A stretch of 64,000 nt of DNA from DASSNU01 sp035701265 (GTDB taxonomy: Bacteria > Gemmatimonadota > Gemmatimonadetes > Gemmatimonadales > Gemmatimonadaceae). The stretch spans positions 1-64,000 of the forward strand of contig DASSNU010000017.1 in the NCBI GenBank assembly GCA_035701265.1, in the 5' to 3' direction. This document shows positions 26,157 through 35,202 of the stretch, one piece after another (positions within the stretch are counted from its first letter, which is position 1; each line of letters opens with the position of its first letter). A program made the position numbers and the translations under genes. A model generated the notes under the pieces. The model searched no databases. It was given only the letters and a program-made list of their open reading frames with translations, and was not told the origin of the DNA.

Positions 26157-26771
26157 ATGACACGGACATCGAAGAGACGGACACGCGCGATCTTTTCCCT
26201 CGGGCACGCGCCGGAGCGCGCGGCCGCGACGAGGGCCATCGCGGCCATCATCGTCGTAGTGGCTGCTGCGTGCGCTCCGCCGGCCCCCAAGGGACGCGGC
26301 GCCGGACTCCCACTCGCCGCGCTCACCCCCGCCGCGCAGGCGGGCGCCTACACCGCCGCGCTGCGCACCGACTTCGACCTCGGCCCGGATCTCGTGCTGC
26401 TGCTCGATACCACCTACCTGCCGACGGCGCACGACACGGCCGCGCCTCCGCCCGTCCCCGTACACGTCGCACGCGCACTGCAGGAAGTGGGGACGACGCA
26501 GGGGACGTGCGCGCCGCAGCGATCTGCGCGCCGCGTCCACGCCCCCGCGCCGATCTGCGACGCGCAACGGGCGGGGTACATCATCCGCGTGACGCCACCC
26601 TTCCGCTTGGGCACCGATTCGGTGCGGCTCTTCCTTCGGCTGGAACGCTACCGCCCGAGCGCCGACACGATGGCCAACATCGGCCCCCTCCAGATGGAGC
26701 ACCGATACGACGTGGTCCGCCACGGCGGAGCGTGGTCGGTGGCGCACAAGGCCCGCCTCATGGAGCGGTAG
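26157..26771 (+). CDS. Hypothetical exported (lipo)protein
   Basis: A 204-residue protein I do not recognise. A basic leader (MTRTSKRRTRAIF) and a helix ending in VVVAAACAPP, lipobox-like, place the mature N-terminus at about residue 39. The mature domain of about 160 residues has alternating beta strands (VLLLDTTYLP, YIIRVTPPFRLG, SVRLFLRLERYRP) and two possible disulfide cysteines (CAPQRSARR... and ICDAQR). No ribosome site is evident, so the start could be a later codon. It stands alone between the divergent ABC exporter and the convergent BNR-repeat gene. Confidence 0.6.
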   Translation: MTRTSKRRTRAIFSLGHAPERAAATRAIAAIIVVVAAACAPPAPKGRGAGLPLAALTPAAQAGAYTAALRTDFDLGPDLVLLLDTTYLPTAHDTAAPPPVPVHVARALQEVGTTQGTCAPQRSARRVHAPAPICDAQRAGYIIRVTPPFRLGTDSVRLFLRLERYRPSADTMANIGPLQMEHRYDVVRHGGAWSVAHKARLMER

Positions 26772-26801
26772 CGTTCTTCGCCGCTCCCGAGGCGGGGTGC
26801 G

Positions 26802-29800
26802 TCAGCGCATGCCGTTCTCCTCCTCCATCTCCTCCGCCGCGCCGTCGTCGTCCGGTGCGGAGCTGTCCGGACCGATCTCCGCTGTGCTCGGCGTGATCCG
26901 CGTCTTGCCGGCGCGCGCGAGCAGATCGTTCACCCGCCCCAGGTCGGTGGTGAGCAGCGTGTGGAGCGCGTCGAGCTGCACGCGGAGCTGTGTCGTCAGC
27001 AGGTTGAAGACGACCGTCGACTGCGCCGTGGGAGCGCCGTCCGCGCTCGCGACCGTGCCGGCCAGCGCGGCGATCTTGTTGTTGAGCCGGATCGGGAAGT
27101 TGAGCGGGTCCTGACTGCTCCGGTTCTTCGTCTGGTAGATCGAGTCCTCCACCGTGCTCAGCGCGTGCGCCAGCGCGAGCGATGCCTTCCCCAGCGCCGA
27201 CGTGCTGTCCACCGGCGCCGCATTTCGAGAGGCGCCGCGCCCCGCTCTTCCCCCCTCGCGCGAACGAGCGCTGTCGCCTGACGCACTCCGCTCCGCGTCG
27301 TACGCATCGGAGATGCCGCGCAGTCCGGTGCGCTCCGCCAGTTGATACTTCACGTTGCGGATGGTGCGCACCGCGTTGTTCGCCGCCGATACGGTGTCAC
27401 GGATCTTCAGGAGCAGCGCGAACTGCTGCTGCAACCCCGCCGGCGTGGCGTGTGAGCGTGGGTCCGCTTTCAGCCGGAACGTCTTCGATCCGACCGCCTT
27501 GCCATCCACCAGCATCCGCACGGTGTAACTCCCCGGAAGCGCGACGGGGCCCTGTGTCCCGCCGGCCCAGAAGATCATTCCGCGGAAGCGCGCCGCGTCG
27601 GGGTAGCGGAGATTCCACGCGAACTGGTTGAGCCCCTTCCTGTTCGGCACGCGCGGCTCCCCACCGCCGCGCCGCCCCTGTTCTTCCTGCGGCGCCTGCG
27701 CGCCGCGCTGCTCGATCTTCGCGATGCTGTCGGCCGAAAGCCCCGCGTGCACCAGACTGTCGTGGCGCGCGCTGCGCCGCTCGTCGCGCCGGAGACTGTC
27801 CGCGCGCGCGGCCGAGTCCTGCGCGCTGGTGAAGCGCTTGATCAGCTTCCCTTGCGCGTCGAGGAACTCGAGCACCACTTCGTGCCCCGGCTCGCGCAGC
27901 GCGTAGTAGACCACCGCGCCGCTCGGTGGATTGGCGCCCACCGCGCCCGCACCACCGCCACCACCGAAGCCGCCCCCCCAGTTCACGCGATACGCGTCGC
28001 GCGGCTGGTACAGGTGCGCCGCCTCCGTGTCCACGGATGCAGTGTGCTGCCGGAGCGGCGAGATGTCATCCAGGATCCAGAAAGAGCGACCGTGCGTGGC
28101 GGCGATGAGGTCTCCATCCTTGATGGCCAGGTCGTGCACCGGCACGGGAGGGAGATTGAGCTGCATCCGCTCCCAGTGCGCTCCGGCGTCGAACGACACC
28201 CACACGCCGCGCTCCGTTCCCGCGAACAGCAACCCTGCGCGCTCCGGATCCTCACGCACCACGCGCGTGAACTCATCGCGCGCGATCCCGGCATCGATGC
28301 GCGTCCACGTCTGCCCCATGTCGGTGGTGCGGAAGAGATACGGCTGCATGTCGTCCAGCTGATAGCGGTTGGCCGCCACCCAGGCGGTGCCGCGATCGTG
28401 CGGCGACGCGTCGATGAGCGAGATGCGCGTCCACGGCGGAAGGTTCGGAGGCGTGACGTTCTGCCAGTGCCCGCCGCCGTCGGTGGTCACGTGGATGAGC
28501 CCGTCGTCCGACCCCGCCCAGATCACCTGCGAATCCACCGGCGAGGGGGCGATGGTGAACACGGTGGCGTAGTACTCCACCGAGGTCTGATCCTTGGTGA
28601 TCGGACCGCCCGACGCGCCGAGGGTTGCCGGGTCGTGCTTCGTGAGATCGGGAGAGATCTGCGTCCAGCTCTGCCCGCCGTCCGTCGTCTTGAAGATCAC
28701 GTTGGCCCCGGCCAGCACGACGTTCGGCTGCAGCGGCGGGATCACGATCGGGAAGGTCCACTGGAAGCGGTACTTCAGGTCCTCCGCCGAGTGCCCCATC
28801 GGGTTGTCCGGCCAGGGCACGACATCCTGCTCGAAGCCGGTGTGCCGATCGAAGCGGGTGAGCAGGCTGTAGCTCCCGGCGTACACGATCCACGTGGAGT
28901 CCGGGTGTACCGCGATGTATCCCGATTCGCCGCCGCCCACCTGGTCCCAATCGCGGATGCCGATGCTCCGCTCGGCGCGGCTCTTGATGCACACCGTCGA
29001 GTTGTCCTGCTGCGAGCCGCACACCTGGTAGGGAAAGTCGTTCGTGGCGACGACGTGGTAGAACTGCGCGGTGGGATAGTCCTCTTCCGTCCACGTGCGC
29101 CCGCCGTTGATGGAGACGTTCGCGCCCCCGTCGTTCCCTTCGATCATGCGCTGCGGATCGTTGGGCGCGATCCAGAGATCGTGGTTGTCGCCGTGCGGTG
29201 GACGGATCGTGCGGAACGTCTTGCCACCATCGGTGGACTTCCAGAAGCTCACGTTCAGCACGTAGACCGTACTCGTGTCTTTCGGATCGGCGAAGATGCG
29301 GGTGTAGTACCACGCGCGCTGGCGCAGATTCCGGTCTTCATTGAGCCGCGTCCACGTGGCGCCGGCATCGTCGGAGCGGAAGACGCCCCCCGAATCCGCT
29401 TCGATGATCGCCCACACGCGCTTGGAGCTGGCGGGGGAGACCGTGATGCCGATGTTGCCGATGATCCCGCGCGGCAGACCGGGGTTCCGCGTCAGCTCGG
29501 TCCAGTGATCGCCGCCGTCGGTGGACTTGAAGATCCCGCTCCCCGCGCCGCCGGAGACGAGCATCCACGGCGTGCGGCCGGCCTGCCAGAAGGCGGCGTA
29601 GATGGTGTGCGGATCGTTTGGATCGAGCACCAGGTCGGTGATCCCGGTGGAGTCGTTGCGGAAGAGGATCTTCTTCCACGTCTTCCCGCCATCGGTGGTC
29701 TTGTAGACGCCGCGCTCCGGGTTGGGCGCCCACACGTGCCCTTGCGCGCCCACGTACACGATGTCGGGGTTGGTGGGATCGATCTTCACGCGCGAGATCT

Positions 29801-30308
29801 GGCGCGTGTTCTCCAGCCCCACGTGCGTCCACGTCCTGCCGGCATCGGTGGACTTCCACACGCCATCGCCGTGCGAGACGTTGCCGCGAATGGGGTACTC
29901 TCCCGTCCCCACGTAAACGATGTCCGGGTTGGACTCGCTCACCGCGATCGCGCCGATCGTCCCGCCGAAGTACTTGTCGGTGACCGGCGCCCAGGTGGCG
30001 CCGCCATCGGTCGTCTTGAAGACGCCCCCGCCGGTGGTGCCCATGTAGTACTCGAGCGGACGCTTGGACGACCCGGCCACCGCCACCGACCGGCCGCCGC
30101 GCGCGGGCCCGATGTCGCGCCAGTGCATGCCGGCGAAGAAGGCGGCCGGCTCGCGCGCGCCGCTGTCGCTCGCGGGACGCGGCTGCGTACGCTGCGCCGC
30201 GAGTGACGGTGCGACGGCGAAAACCATGGTGAGCGCCGCGGCGAGCAGCGTGGCGGGAACCACGCCGGCGGACGACCGGCGCGGATGCCGGACTGGTGCA
30301 GGCATCAT
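26802..30308 (-). CDS. Large secreted sortilin/BNR-repeat (VPS10-like) protein
   Basis: A 1168-residue protein. I chose the ATG at 30308, with GGAGG 7 nt upstream, rather than the upstream ATG 19 codons earlier. The signal peptide ends near APSLAAQR. About eleven 'Asp-box' motifs of the type FKTTDGGATW recur across residues 50-800, defining two multi-bladed propellers of the sortilin-Vps10 type. A beta segment (about 810-960), with a long Gln/Arg-rich spacer, precedes the C-terminal helical region. Proteins of this design are often described as glycosyl hydrolases, but no catalytic residues can be named. It likely binds protein or glycan ligands outside the cytoplasm. Confidence 0.85.
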   Translation of the reverse strand: MMPAPVRHPRRSSAGVVPATLLAAALTMVFAVAPSLAAQRTQPRPASDSGAREPAAFFAGMHWRDIGPARGGRSVAVAGSSKRPLEYYMGTTGGGVFKTTDGGATWAPVTDKYFGGTIGAIAVSESNPDIVYVGTGEYPIRGNVSHGDGVWKSTDAGRTWTHVGLENTRQISRVKIDPTNPDIVYVGAQGHVWAPNPERGVYKTTDGGKTWKKILFRNDSTGITDLVLDPNDPHTIYAAFWQAGRTPWMLVSGGAGSGIFKSTDGGDHWTELTRNPGLPRGIIGNIGITVSPASSKRVWAIIEADSGGVFRSDDAGATWTRLNEDRNLRQRAWYYTRIFADPKDTSTVYVLNVSFWKSTDGGKTFRTIRPPHGDNHDLWIAPNDPQRMIEGNDGGANVSINGGRTWTEEDYPTAQFYHVVATNDFPYQVCGSQQDNSTVCIKSRAERSIGIRDWDQVGGGESGYIAVHPDSTWIVYAGSYSLLTRFDRHTGFEQDVVPWPDNPMGHSAEDLKYRFQWTFPIVIPPLQPNVVLAGANVIFKTTDGGQSWTQISPDLTKHDPATLGASGGPITKDQTSVEYYATVFTIAPSPVDSQVIWAGSDDGLIHVTTDGGGHWQNVTPPNLPPWTRISLIDASPHDRGTAWVAANRYQLDDMQPYLFRTTDMGQTWTRIDAGIARDEFTRVVREDPERAGLLFAGTERGVWVSFDAGAHWERMQLNLPPVPVHDLAIKDGDLIAATHGRSFWILDDISPLRQHTASVDTEAAHLYQPRDAYRVNWGGGFGGGGGAGAVGANPPSGAVVYYALREPGHEVVLEFLDAQGKLIKRFTSAQDSAARADSLRRDERRSARHDSLVHAGLSADSIAKIEQRGAQAPQEEQGRRGGGEPRVPNRKGLNQFAWNLRYPDAARFRGMIFWAGGTQGPVALPGSYTVRMLVDGKAVGSKTFRLKADPRSHATPAGLQQQFALLLKIRDTVSAANNAVRTIRNVKYQLAERTGLRGISDAYDAERSASGDSARSREGGRAGRGASRNAAPVDSTSALGKASLALAHALSTVEDSIYQTKNRSSQDPLNFPIRLNNKIAALAGTVASADGAPTAQSTVVFNLLTTQLRVQLDALHTLLTTDLGRVNDLLARAGKTRITPSTAEIGPDSSAPDDDGAAEEMEEENGMR

Positions 30309-30450
30309 GTCCAAACCTCCGGAGGGCTGTTGGAGAGCACGGGGATGATGCGGCGGCGCGGGCACGGACGCAAATTACATTTCGTGGAGCGGAGTCTCGT
30401 GCGCATCCACGCGCATCGCGGCTCGCGCTCCGCACTCACACGCTCCACGA

Positions 30451-31323
30451 ATGACTCGTCGCGCCGTTCTCGCCTCCGCATTCGCGCTGCTCATGGCAGC
30501 GGTCTTCGTGCGGCTCGGTGTCTGGCAGCTCCACCGCCTGCACCAGCGCCGCGCGTGGAACGCGCTCGTGGCCACGCGACTGCGCTCCGCACCGGTGGCG
30601 TTCGATGCGCTCCCTGCCGACAGCGCGCACCGGCACTACCGCCTGGTACGCCTCGCGGGCACGTTCGACTACGATCACGAGATCGCGATCGCGAATCGCA
30701 CGCGCAACGGCTCGCCCGGGGTGGAACTCCTCACGCCGCTGCGGCTGGAGGACGGCGACACCGCGGTGCTCGTGGATCGTGGCTGGGTGTACTCCCCCGA
30801 CGCGCACACGGTGAACTTCGCCCTCTGGCGCGAGCCCGCCGTCGCCGAGCTGGTGGGGTACGTGGACGAATTCCCCACCGCCGACCAACGCGAGCTGGAG
30901 CGGGGAGACACCGCACTCCACGCCGGCCAGCGCACCTGGCCACGTCTGGACACCGTGCTCCTCCGGCGCACGCTGCCATACGTGCTGGCCGACGCGTACG
31001 TGGTGGCAATTCCCGATTCCGCCGCCGCAGCACACGTCGCCGGAGCGACCCGCTCGCCGGGCGCGCCCACGCCCGCCGTCCCGGCCGCCCGCGCGGCCCG
31101 TGCGATCCCCGTGCGCGCCCCGGAAACCGCCGGCGACAGCGTGCGCCCGCCCGTGCGCCGCACGCTCCCCACGCTGAGCGACGGGCCGCACCTGAGCTAC
31201 GCCATCCAGTGGTTCTTCTTCGCCGGCGTCGCGCTCACCGCCATCTTCGTCCTCGCGCGGCAGGAACGTCGCCGCACGCGCGAGATCCGCGAACGGCACC
31301 CGGAGCTCTGGTCGGAGGAGTAA
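30451..31323 (+). CDS. SURF1-family cytochrome oxidase assembly protein
   Basis: A 290-residue protein. The two SURF1 transmembrane segments flank a periplasmic domain: the first (about 5-22) runs into LGVWQLHRLHQRRAWN, and the last (about 252-272) follows the family signature DGPHLSYAIQWFFFAGVAL. Internal hallmarks LAGTFDYDHEIAIANRTRNG and VLVDRGWVYSP are present. A Pro/Ala/Arg-rich insertion (about 185-235) lengthens it beyond the usual 230-250 residues. SURF1 proteins help insert heme a into cytochrome c oxidase, which implies aerobic respiration. No oxidase genes are adjacent. Divergent from the BNR-repeat gene. Confidence 0.9.
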   Translation: MTRRAVLASAFALLMAAVFVRLGVWQLHRLHQRRAWNALVATRLRSAPVAFDALPADSAHRHYRLVRLAGTFDYDHEIAIANRTRNGSPGVELLTPLRLEDGDTAVLVDRGWVYSPDAHTVNFALWREPAVAELVGYVDEFPTADQRELERGDTALHAGQRTWPRLDTVLLRRTLPYVLADAYVVAIPDSAAAAHVAGATRSPGAPTPAVPAARAARAIPVRAPETAGDSVRPPVRRTLPTLSDGPHLSYAIQWFFFAGVALTAIFVLARQERRRTREIRERHPELWSEE

Positions 31324-31588
31324 GCGGCCGGCGACCGCACGCCGAACGCCGCCCGACGCCACGCGCCGCACTACCCCGCCCGCGCCCGGGAGCCACGAAC
31401 TGCGGCCAGCATTGAGCGCCTCGCTGCGCCGGGTGTAGCTTTGCAGGAGGACCAGGGCACTTCCACCGTCGCTGGTCCGTTGACTGCATGATGCCCCTCG
31501 CGGCCGCGACACCGTTGCCGTTCCCGGCCGCGATCACTGCCGCCGCCTGCGCCGGACTTCCGAAAACGCGGCGGCGCCTGGCTACGAG

Positions 31589-33520
31589 ATGACCATGGCC
31601 GACACACGTACTGCGCTCGCCAGCGAGCAGGAAGCCCGCGACGTGGCCGAGGCCGCGCGCGAGAGCGAGTGGACGCAGCCCAGCTTCCTGCGCGAGCTCT
31701 TCCTCGGCCGCTTTCGCCTCGATCTCATTCACCCGTACCCCGAGCCCGACCCCGCCGAGGAGGAGCGCGCGCGACCGTTCATGGAGAAGCTGCGCGCGGT
31801 GCTCGAGAAGGTGGACTCGGACGAGATCGACCGGACCGGACACATCCCCGAGCCGCTCGTGCAGGAGCTCCGCGACATCGGAGCGTTCGGCATCAAGATC
31901 CCCAAGGAGTACGGCGGGCTCGGGCTCTCGCAGATGAGCTACGTCCGCGCGATGTCGATGGTGACGTCGAAGGACGGCTCGCTCACCGCGCTGCTCTCAG
32001 CGCACCAGTCGATCGGCGTGCCGCAGCCGCTCAAGCTGTTCGGCACGGAGGAGCAGAAGCGGCGCTACTTCCCGCGCCTCGCCAGAGGGGCCATCTCCGC
32101 GTTCGCGCTCACCGAGGTGGATGCCGGCTCCGATCCGGCGAACATGCACACCACCGCCACCCCTACCGATGATGGCGCGGCATATCTGCTGAACGGGGAA
32201 AAGCTGTGGTGCACGAACGGCACGCGCGCCGAGCTGCTCGTCGTGATGGCGCGCACGCCCGACCGCGTGGTGAACGGTGCGCCGCGCAAGCAGATCACGG
32301 CGTTCATCGTCGAGACCAACTGGCCGGGCGTGGAGGTGGTGCACCGCTGCTCGTTCATGGGGCTCAAGGCCATCGAGAACGGCGTCATCCGCTTCACCAA
32401 CGTGCGCGTGCCGCGCGAGAACATCCTGTGGGAGGAAGGACGCGGCCTCAAGCTGGCGCTGGTGACGCTCAACACGGGGCGCCTCACCCTCCCCGCCAGC
32501 GTGGTGGGCGGGTCGAAGGCGCTGCTCGGCGTGGCGCGCGAGTGGGGGAACGAGCGCGTGCAGTGGGGACAGCCGATCGGAAAGCACGAGGCGATCGCGC
32601 AGAAGATCGCGCGCATGGCGGCGGACACGTTCGCCATGGAGGCCATCGCCGAGCTGGCGAGCGCGATGGCCGACCGCGGCGGATACGACATTCGCCTCGA
32701 GGCGGCGATCGCGAAGATGTGGAACACGGAGACGGGCTGGCGTCTGGTGGACGACACGCTGCAGATCCGCGGCGGCCGTGGCTACGAGACGGCGGAATCG
32801 CTCGAGCGGCGGGGAGAGAAGGGGATCCCGGTGGAGCGCGCCATGCGCGACTTCCGCATCAACCTGATCTTCGAGGGGTCGTCGGAGATCATGCGCCTGT
32901 TCATCGCGCGCGAGGCAGTGGACTACCACTTCCGCACCGCGTTCGATCTGGTGAACCCCAAGGCGAGCGGCAAGGAGCGTCTGGCCGCGCTCAGCCGCTC
33001 GGCTCGCTTCTATCCGGTGTGGTACACGTCGCGCTGGGTGGGCGCCGGCCGGTTCCGGAGCTACGGGGAGTTCGGCCCGCTCGCCGGACATCTGCGCTAC
33101 GTGGAACGCACCACGCGGCGGCTGGGGAGAGCGATCTTCCACGCCATGGTGCGGCTGGGCCCCAAGCTGGAGCGGCGGCAGATGGTGCTCTTCCGCGCGG
33201 TGGACATCGGCGCGGAGCTGTTCGCCATGGCGGCCACCTGCTCGCGTGCAGTCATGCTGCGTCGTCGCGGGGACGCGAACGCCATGAATCTCGCCGACGT
33301 CTTCTGCCGCGAGGCGCGGCTGCGCATCGCGCGGCACTTCGACAACCTGTTCGGCAGGAACGACGCGGCGCTCTACCGCACGGCCATGCAGGTACTCGGC
33401 GGCGAGTACGCCTGGCTGGAGGAAGGAATCCTCCCCATGACGCCTGGCGGCGACGGCCGCACGCCGCAGGACCCCGAGCGCGGCACGGTGGCGTCGGAGG
33501 CGGTGGGGGTTTCGGGGTAG
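31589..33520 (+). CDS. Acyl-CoA dehydrogenase, long-chain type
   Basis: A 643-residue flavoenzyme. The N-terminal helical domain, with KIPKEYGGLGLSQMSYVRAM, is followed by the FAD/substrate segment FALTEVDAGSDPANMHTTAT and LNGEKLWCTNG. The central region has AIAQKIARMAADTFAMEA and IRGGRGYETAESL, and the catalytic Glu429 stands in FEGSSEIMRLF. About 190 extra residues after the core match the C-terminal domain of VLCAD/ACAD9-like enzymes that act on long chains. It starts at ATGACCATGGCC; the second ATG, 6 nt on, is an equal candidate. It catalyses the first oxidation step of fatty-acid beta-oxidation. Not in an operon with other beta-oxidation genes here. Confidence 0.92.
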   Translation: MTMADTRTALASEQEARDVAEAARESEWTQPSFLRELFLGRFRLDLIHPYPEPDPAEEERARPFMEKLRAVLEKVDSDEIDRTGHIPEPLVQELRDIGAFGIKIPKEYGGLGLSQMSYVRAMSMVTSKDGSLTALLSAHQSIGVPQPLKLFGTEEQKRRYFPRLARGAISAFALTEVDAGSDPANMHTTATPTDDGAAYLLNGEKLWCTNGTRAELLVVMARTPDRVVNGAPRKQITAFIVETNWPGVEVVHRCSFMGLKAIENGVIRFTNVRVPRENILWEEGRGLKLALVTLNTGRLTLPASVVGGSKALLGVAREWGNERVQWGQPIGKHEAIAQKIARMAADTFAMEAIAELASAMADRGGYDIRLEAAIAKMWNTETGWRLVDDTLQIRGGRGYETAESLERRGEKGIPVERAMRDFRINLIFEGSSEIMRLFIAREAVDYHFRTAFDLVNPKASGKERLAALSRSARFYPVWYTSRWVGAGRFRSYGEFGPLAGHLRYVERTTRRLGRAIFHAMVRLGPKLERRQMVLFRAVDIGAELFAMAATCSRAVMLRRRGDANAMNLADVFCREARLRIARHFDNLFGRNDAALYRTAMQVLGGEYAWLEEGILPMTPGGDGRTPQDPERGTVASEAVGVSG

Positions 33521-33538
33521 TAGGCGCGCGCGGGGGCG

Positions 33539-34129
33539 TTACCCTCTCTTGTGGCGTCCCTCGCGGTGCGGCTCGCCGTGTGTCTCCGCACGCATTGCAG
33601 CACGTGCGTCTTCGCGCACGTCGTCGCGCGCCAGCGCTTCGATGAGCGTCGCGGCGTGATCGAGCACCGTGCGCTCGCGCGCTGACAGGGCGCGCAGGCG
33701 CGCCGTCAGCGCGTGGAGCCGTCGTTCGCGCGCGTCCAGGAGGAGACGGCGGCCGCGTGCGGTGGCGTGAACGTGCACGACGCGCCGGTCGCGCGGGTCC
33801 CCTTCACGCCGGACCAACCCTTCGTCCTCCAGCGCCTGCACCAGGCGCGTCATGGTGGGAGGACGGACCTGCTCCGCTGCGGCCAGCTCGCCCAGCGTTC
33901 GCGGTCCGGCAAAGACCAGCACCGAGAGCACCGACAGCCGCGGCGCGGTGATGCCCGTGGCGTCGTCTTCCCTCCGGAGGAGCCGCAGCAGGCGGATGGC
34001 GGCCGAATGGAGGCGATCCGCCGTGGCGAGGGCGCCGGCGGCATCGCCCGCCGTCCCGGCGTCGCGTCGGGGCGCGGCGTGCCCACGCCCCCGCGGCGAT
34101 GCCCGCTTCCCTCTTGCGCCGTTCGTCAT
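33539..34129 (-). CDS. MarR-family transcriptional regulator
   Basis: A 196-residue repressor. A disordered basic N-terminus (1-30) precedes the winged helix: the recognition region RTLGELAAAEQVRPPTMTRL and the wing LVRREGDPRDRRVVHVHATARG are typical MarR. Dimerisation helices lie at about 38-60 and 135-165. A 23-nt palindrome starts 11 nt upstream of its start codon and lies between it and the divergent VOC gene, so it probably represses itself and that gene in response to a small aromatic or oxidant ligand. A Arg/His-rich tail follows the last helix. Confidence 0.9.
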   Translation of the reverse strand: MTNGARGKRASPRGRGHAAPRRDAGTAGDAAGALATADRLHSAAIRLLRLLRREDDATGITAPRLSVLSVLVFAGPRTLGELAAAEQVRPPTMTRLVQALEDEGLVRREGDPRDRRVVHVHATARGRRLLLDARERRLHALTARLRALSARERTVLDHAATLIEALARDDVREDARAAMRAETHGEPHREGRHKRG

Positions 34130-34139
34130 GGAACGGCAT

Positions 34140-34162
34140 AATAGTTAGCAGCGCTAACTATT
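34140..34162. promoter_or_regulatory. Palindromic MarR-type operator
   Basis: AATAGTTAGC-AGC-GCTAACTATT: two perfect 10-bp arms around a 3-nt centre, in an AT-rich patch within GC-rich DNA. The core TTAGC...GCTAA resembles the SlyA-type TTAGCAAGCTAA site. Its position between the MarR start (34129) and the VOC gene start (34235) makes it the expected autoregulatory operator. Confidence 0.8.
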
Positions 34163-34234
34163 GCAACCCCGCCCGCCGCTCCGCCCGGCGGCGCGGGAGC
34201 AGGGCGAGCGGCGGCATCCAGGGAGGCTCCTCTC

Positions 34235-34624
34235 ATGATGGTGTCCTCGCATCCGGTCTCACTCTCGCGCATCGGCCAGATCGCCCTCTCCGTGCACGAC
34301 GTCGCGCGCGCGACGGCGTTCTACCGCGACACGCTCGGCATGACGCTGCTGTTCGAGGCCGGTGGCATGGCGTTCTTCGACTGCGGCGGCATCCGCCTCA
34401 TGCTCGCGGTGCCGGAGCAAAAGGAGTTCGAGCAGTCGGGATCGGTGCTCTACTTTCGCGTGGACGACATCGGCGCCACGCACGCGGAGCTCTCCTCGCG
34501 CGGCGTCCAGATCGAGCGCGCGCCGCATCTGGTCGCGCGACTCCCCGGCCACGATCTGTGGCTCTCCTTCTTCCGCGACAGCGAGGGGAATCTGCTGGCG
34601 CTGATGAGCGAGGTGCGGAGCTGA
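34235..34624 (+). CDS. VOC-family (glyoxalase/dioxygenase-like) protein
   Basis: A 129-residue protein with two beta-alpha-beta-beta-beta modules: IGQIALSVHDVARATAFYRD then DTLGMTLLF, and GSVLYFRVDDIGATHAELSS then WLSFFRDSEGNLLALMSE. GGGAGG before the ATG supports the start. At the position of the usual first metal ligand (His in IxHIxL) the sequence has Gln (IGQIAL); Glu in GNLLALM-adjacent DSEGN and His553-type ligands cannot be fixed by eye, so metal dependence is uncertain. The family includes glyoxalases, fosfomycin/bleomycin resistance proteins and extradiol dioxygenases. The divergent MarR gene and palindrome suggest inducible expression against a toxic small molecule. Confidence 0.88.
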   Translation: MMVSSHPVSLSRIGQIALSVHDVARATAFYRDTLGMTLLFEAGGMAFFDCGGIRLMLAVPEQKEFEQSGSVLYFRVDDIGATHAELSSRGVQIERAPHLVARLPGHDLWLSFFRDSEGNLLALMSEVRS

Positions 34625-34749
34625 GCGTAGGCGCGGCGTTGGGCGAAGTCCCCGGCTGCGCACCGTGCAGAGCCGCGCGAGGTGTCCGGCCGAGCACGCG
34701 CGCGTGACCGGCGCGGAGCGATCCCGCGCGCGCCACGCGGCAGCGCGTC

Positions 34750-35196
34750 CTAGCGAGCGCTGCGATACATGAGCTCCACCAGCTCGTCGTACATCTCCTC
34801 GGCCTGCGCGTCGTCGCCCGAGCGGATGGCCTGCGTGGCGCAGTGGCGCAGGTGGTTGCGCATGAGCTCGCGTCCCACCGCACGCAGCGCCTCGTGTACC
34901 GAGGCGATCTGCGTCATCACGTCGGCGCAGTAGCGGTCCTCCTCGATCATCCGCTGCAGTCCGCGCACCTGCCCCTCGATGCGCCGCAGCCGTGCGAGGT
35001 TGCGCGCACGGATGCCGGCGTCCACCGCCACCGCTTTCCGGCCGGAGCTCACGCCGGATGGATCGGCGCCGCACGCACACGGTGCCGCGGCTTCACCGCT
35101 GTGCCGCTCGGGTTGGGACGCGCCAGCGGTGCGCGCGCGCTTGCGCGGCGACGAGGACGAAGTAGCGGGGCGCGTTCGTGACGCTCGGGGCACCAT
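34750..35196 (-). CDS. csoR: CsoR-type copper-sensing repressor
   Basis: A 148-residue DUF156 regulator. Its four-helix core begins near residue 62 (RARNLARLRRIEGQVRGLQR). The copper ligands match CsoR exactly in spacing: Cys90 (DRYCADV), His115 and Cys119 (NHLRHC), that is, 25 and 4 residues apart as in the mycobacterial protein. An unusual 60-residue N-terminal extension is Ser/Arg-rich and contains CACGAD. AGGAGG overlaps the end of the copA gene 1 nt before the ATG (4 nt before the following GTG), so translation is probably coupled. It should release its operator on binding Cu(I). Last gene of copZ-copA-csoR. Confidence 0.88.
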   Translation of the reverse strand: MVPRASRTRPATSSSSPRKRARTAGASQPERHSGEAAAPCACGADPSGVSSGRKAVAVDAGIRARNLARLRRIEGQVRGLQRMIEEDRYCADVMTQIASVHEALRAVGRELMRNHLRHCATQAIRSGDDAQAEEMYDELVELMYRSAR

Positions 35197-35202
35197 GCCT
35201 CC

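Noticed and set aside
27747..30206. 819-residue open frame opposite the BNR-repeat gene
   Set aside because: Repetitive Arg/His/Val-rich translation that mirrors the Asp-box repeats on the other strand; no start signal or domain.
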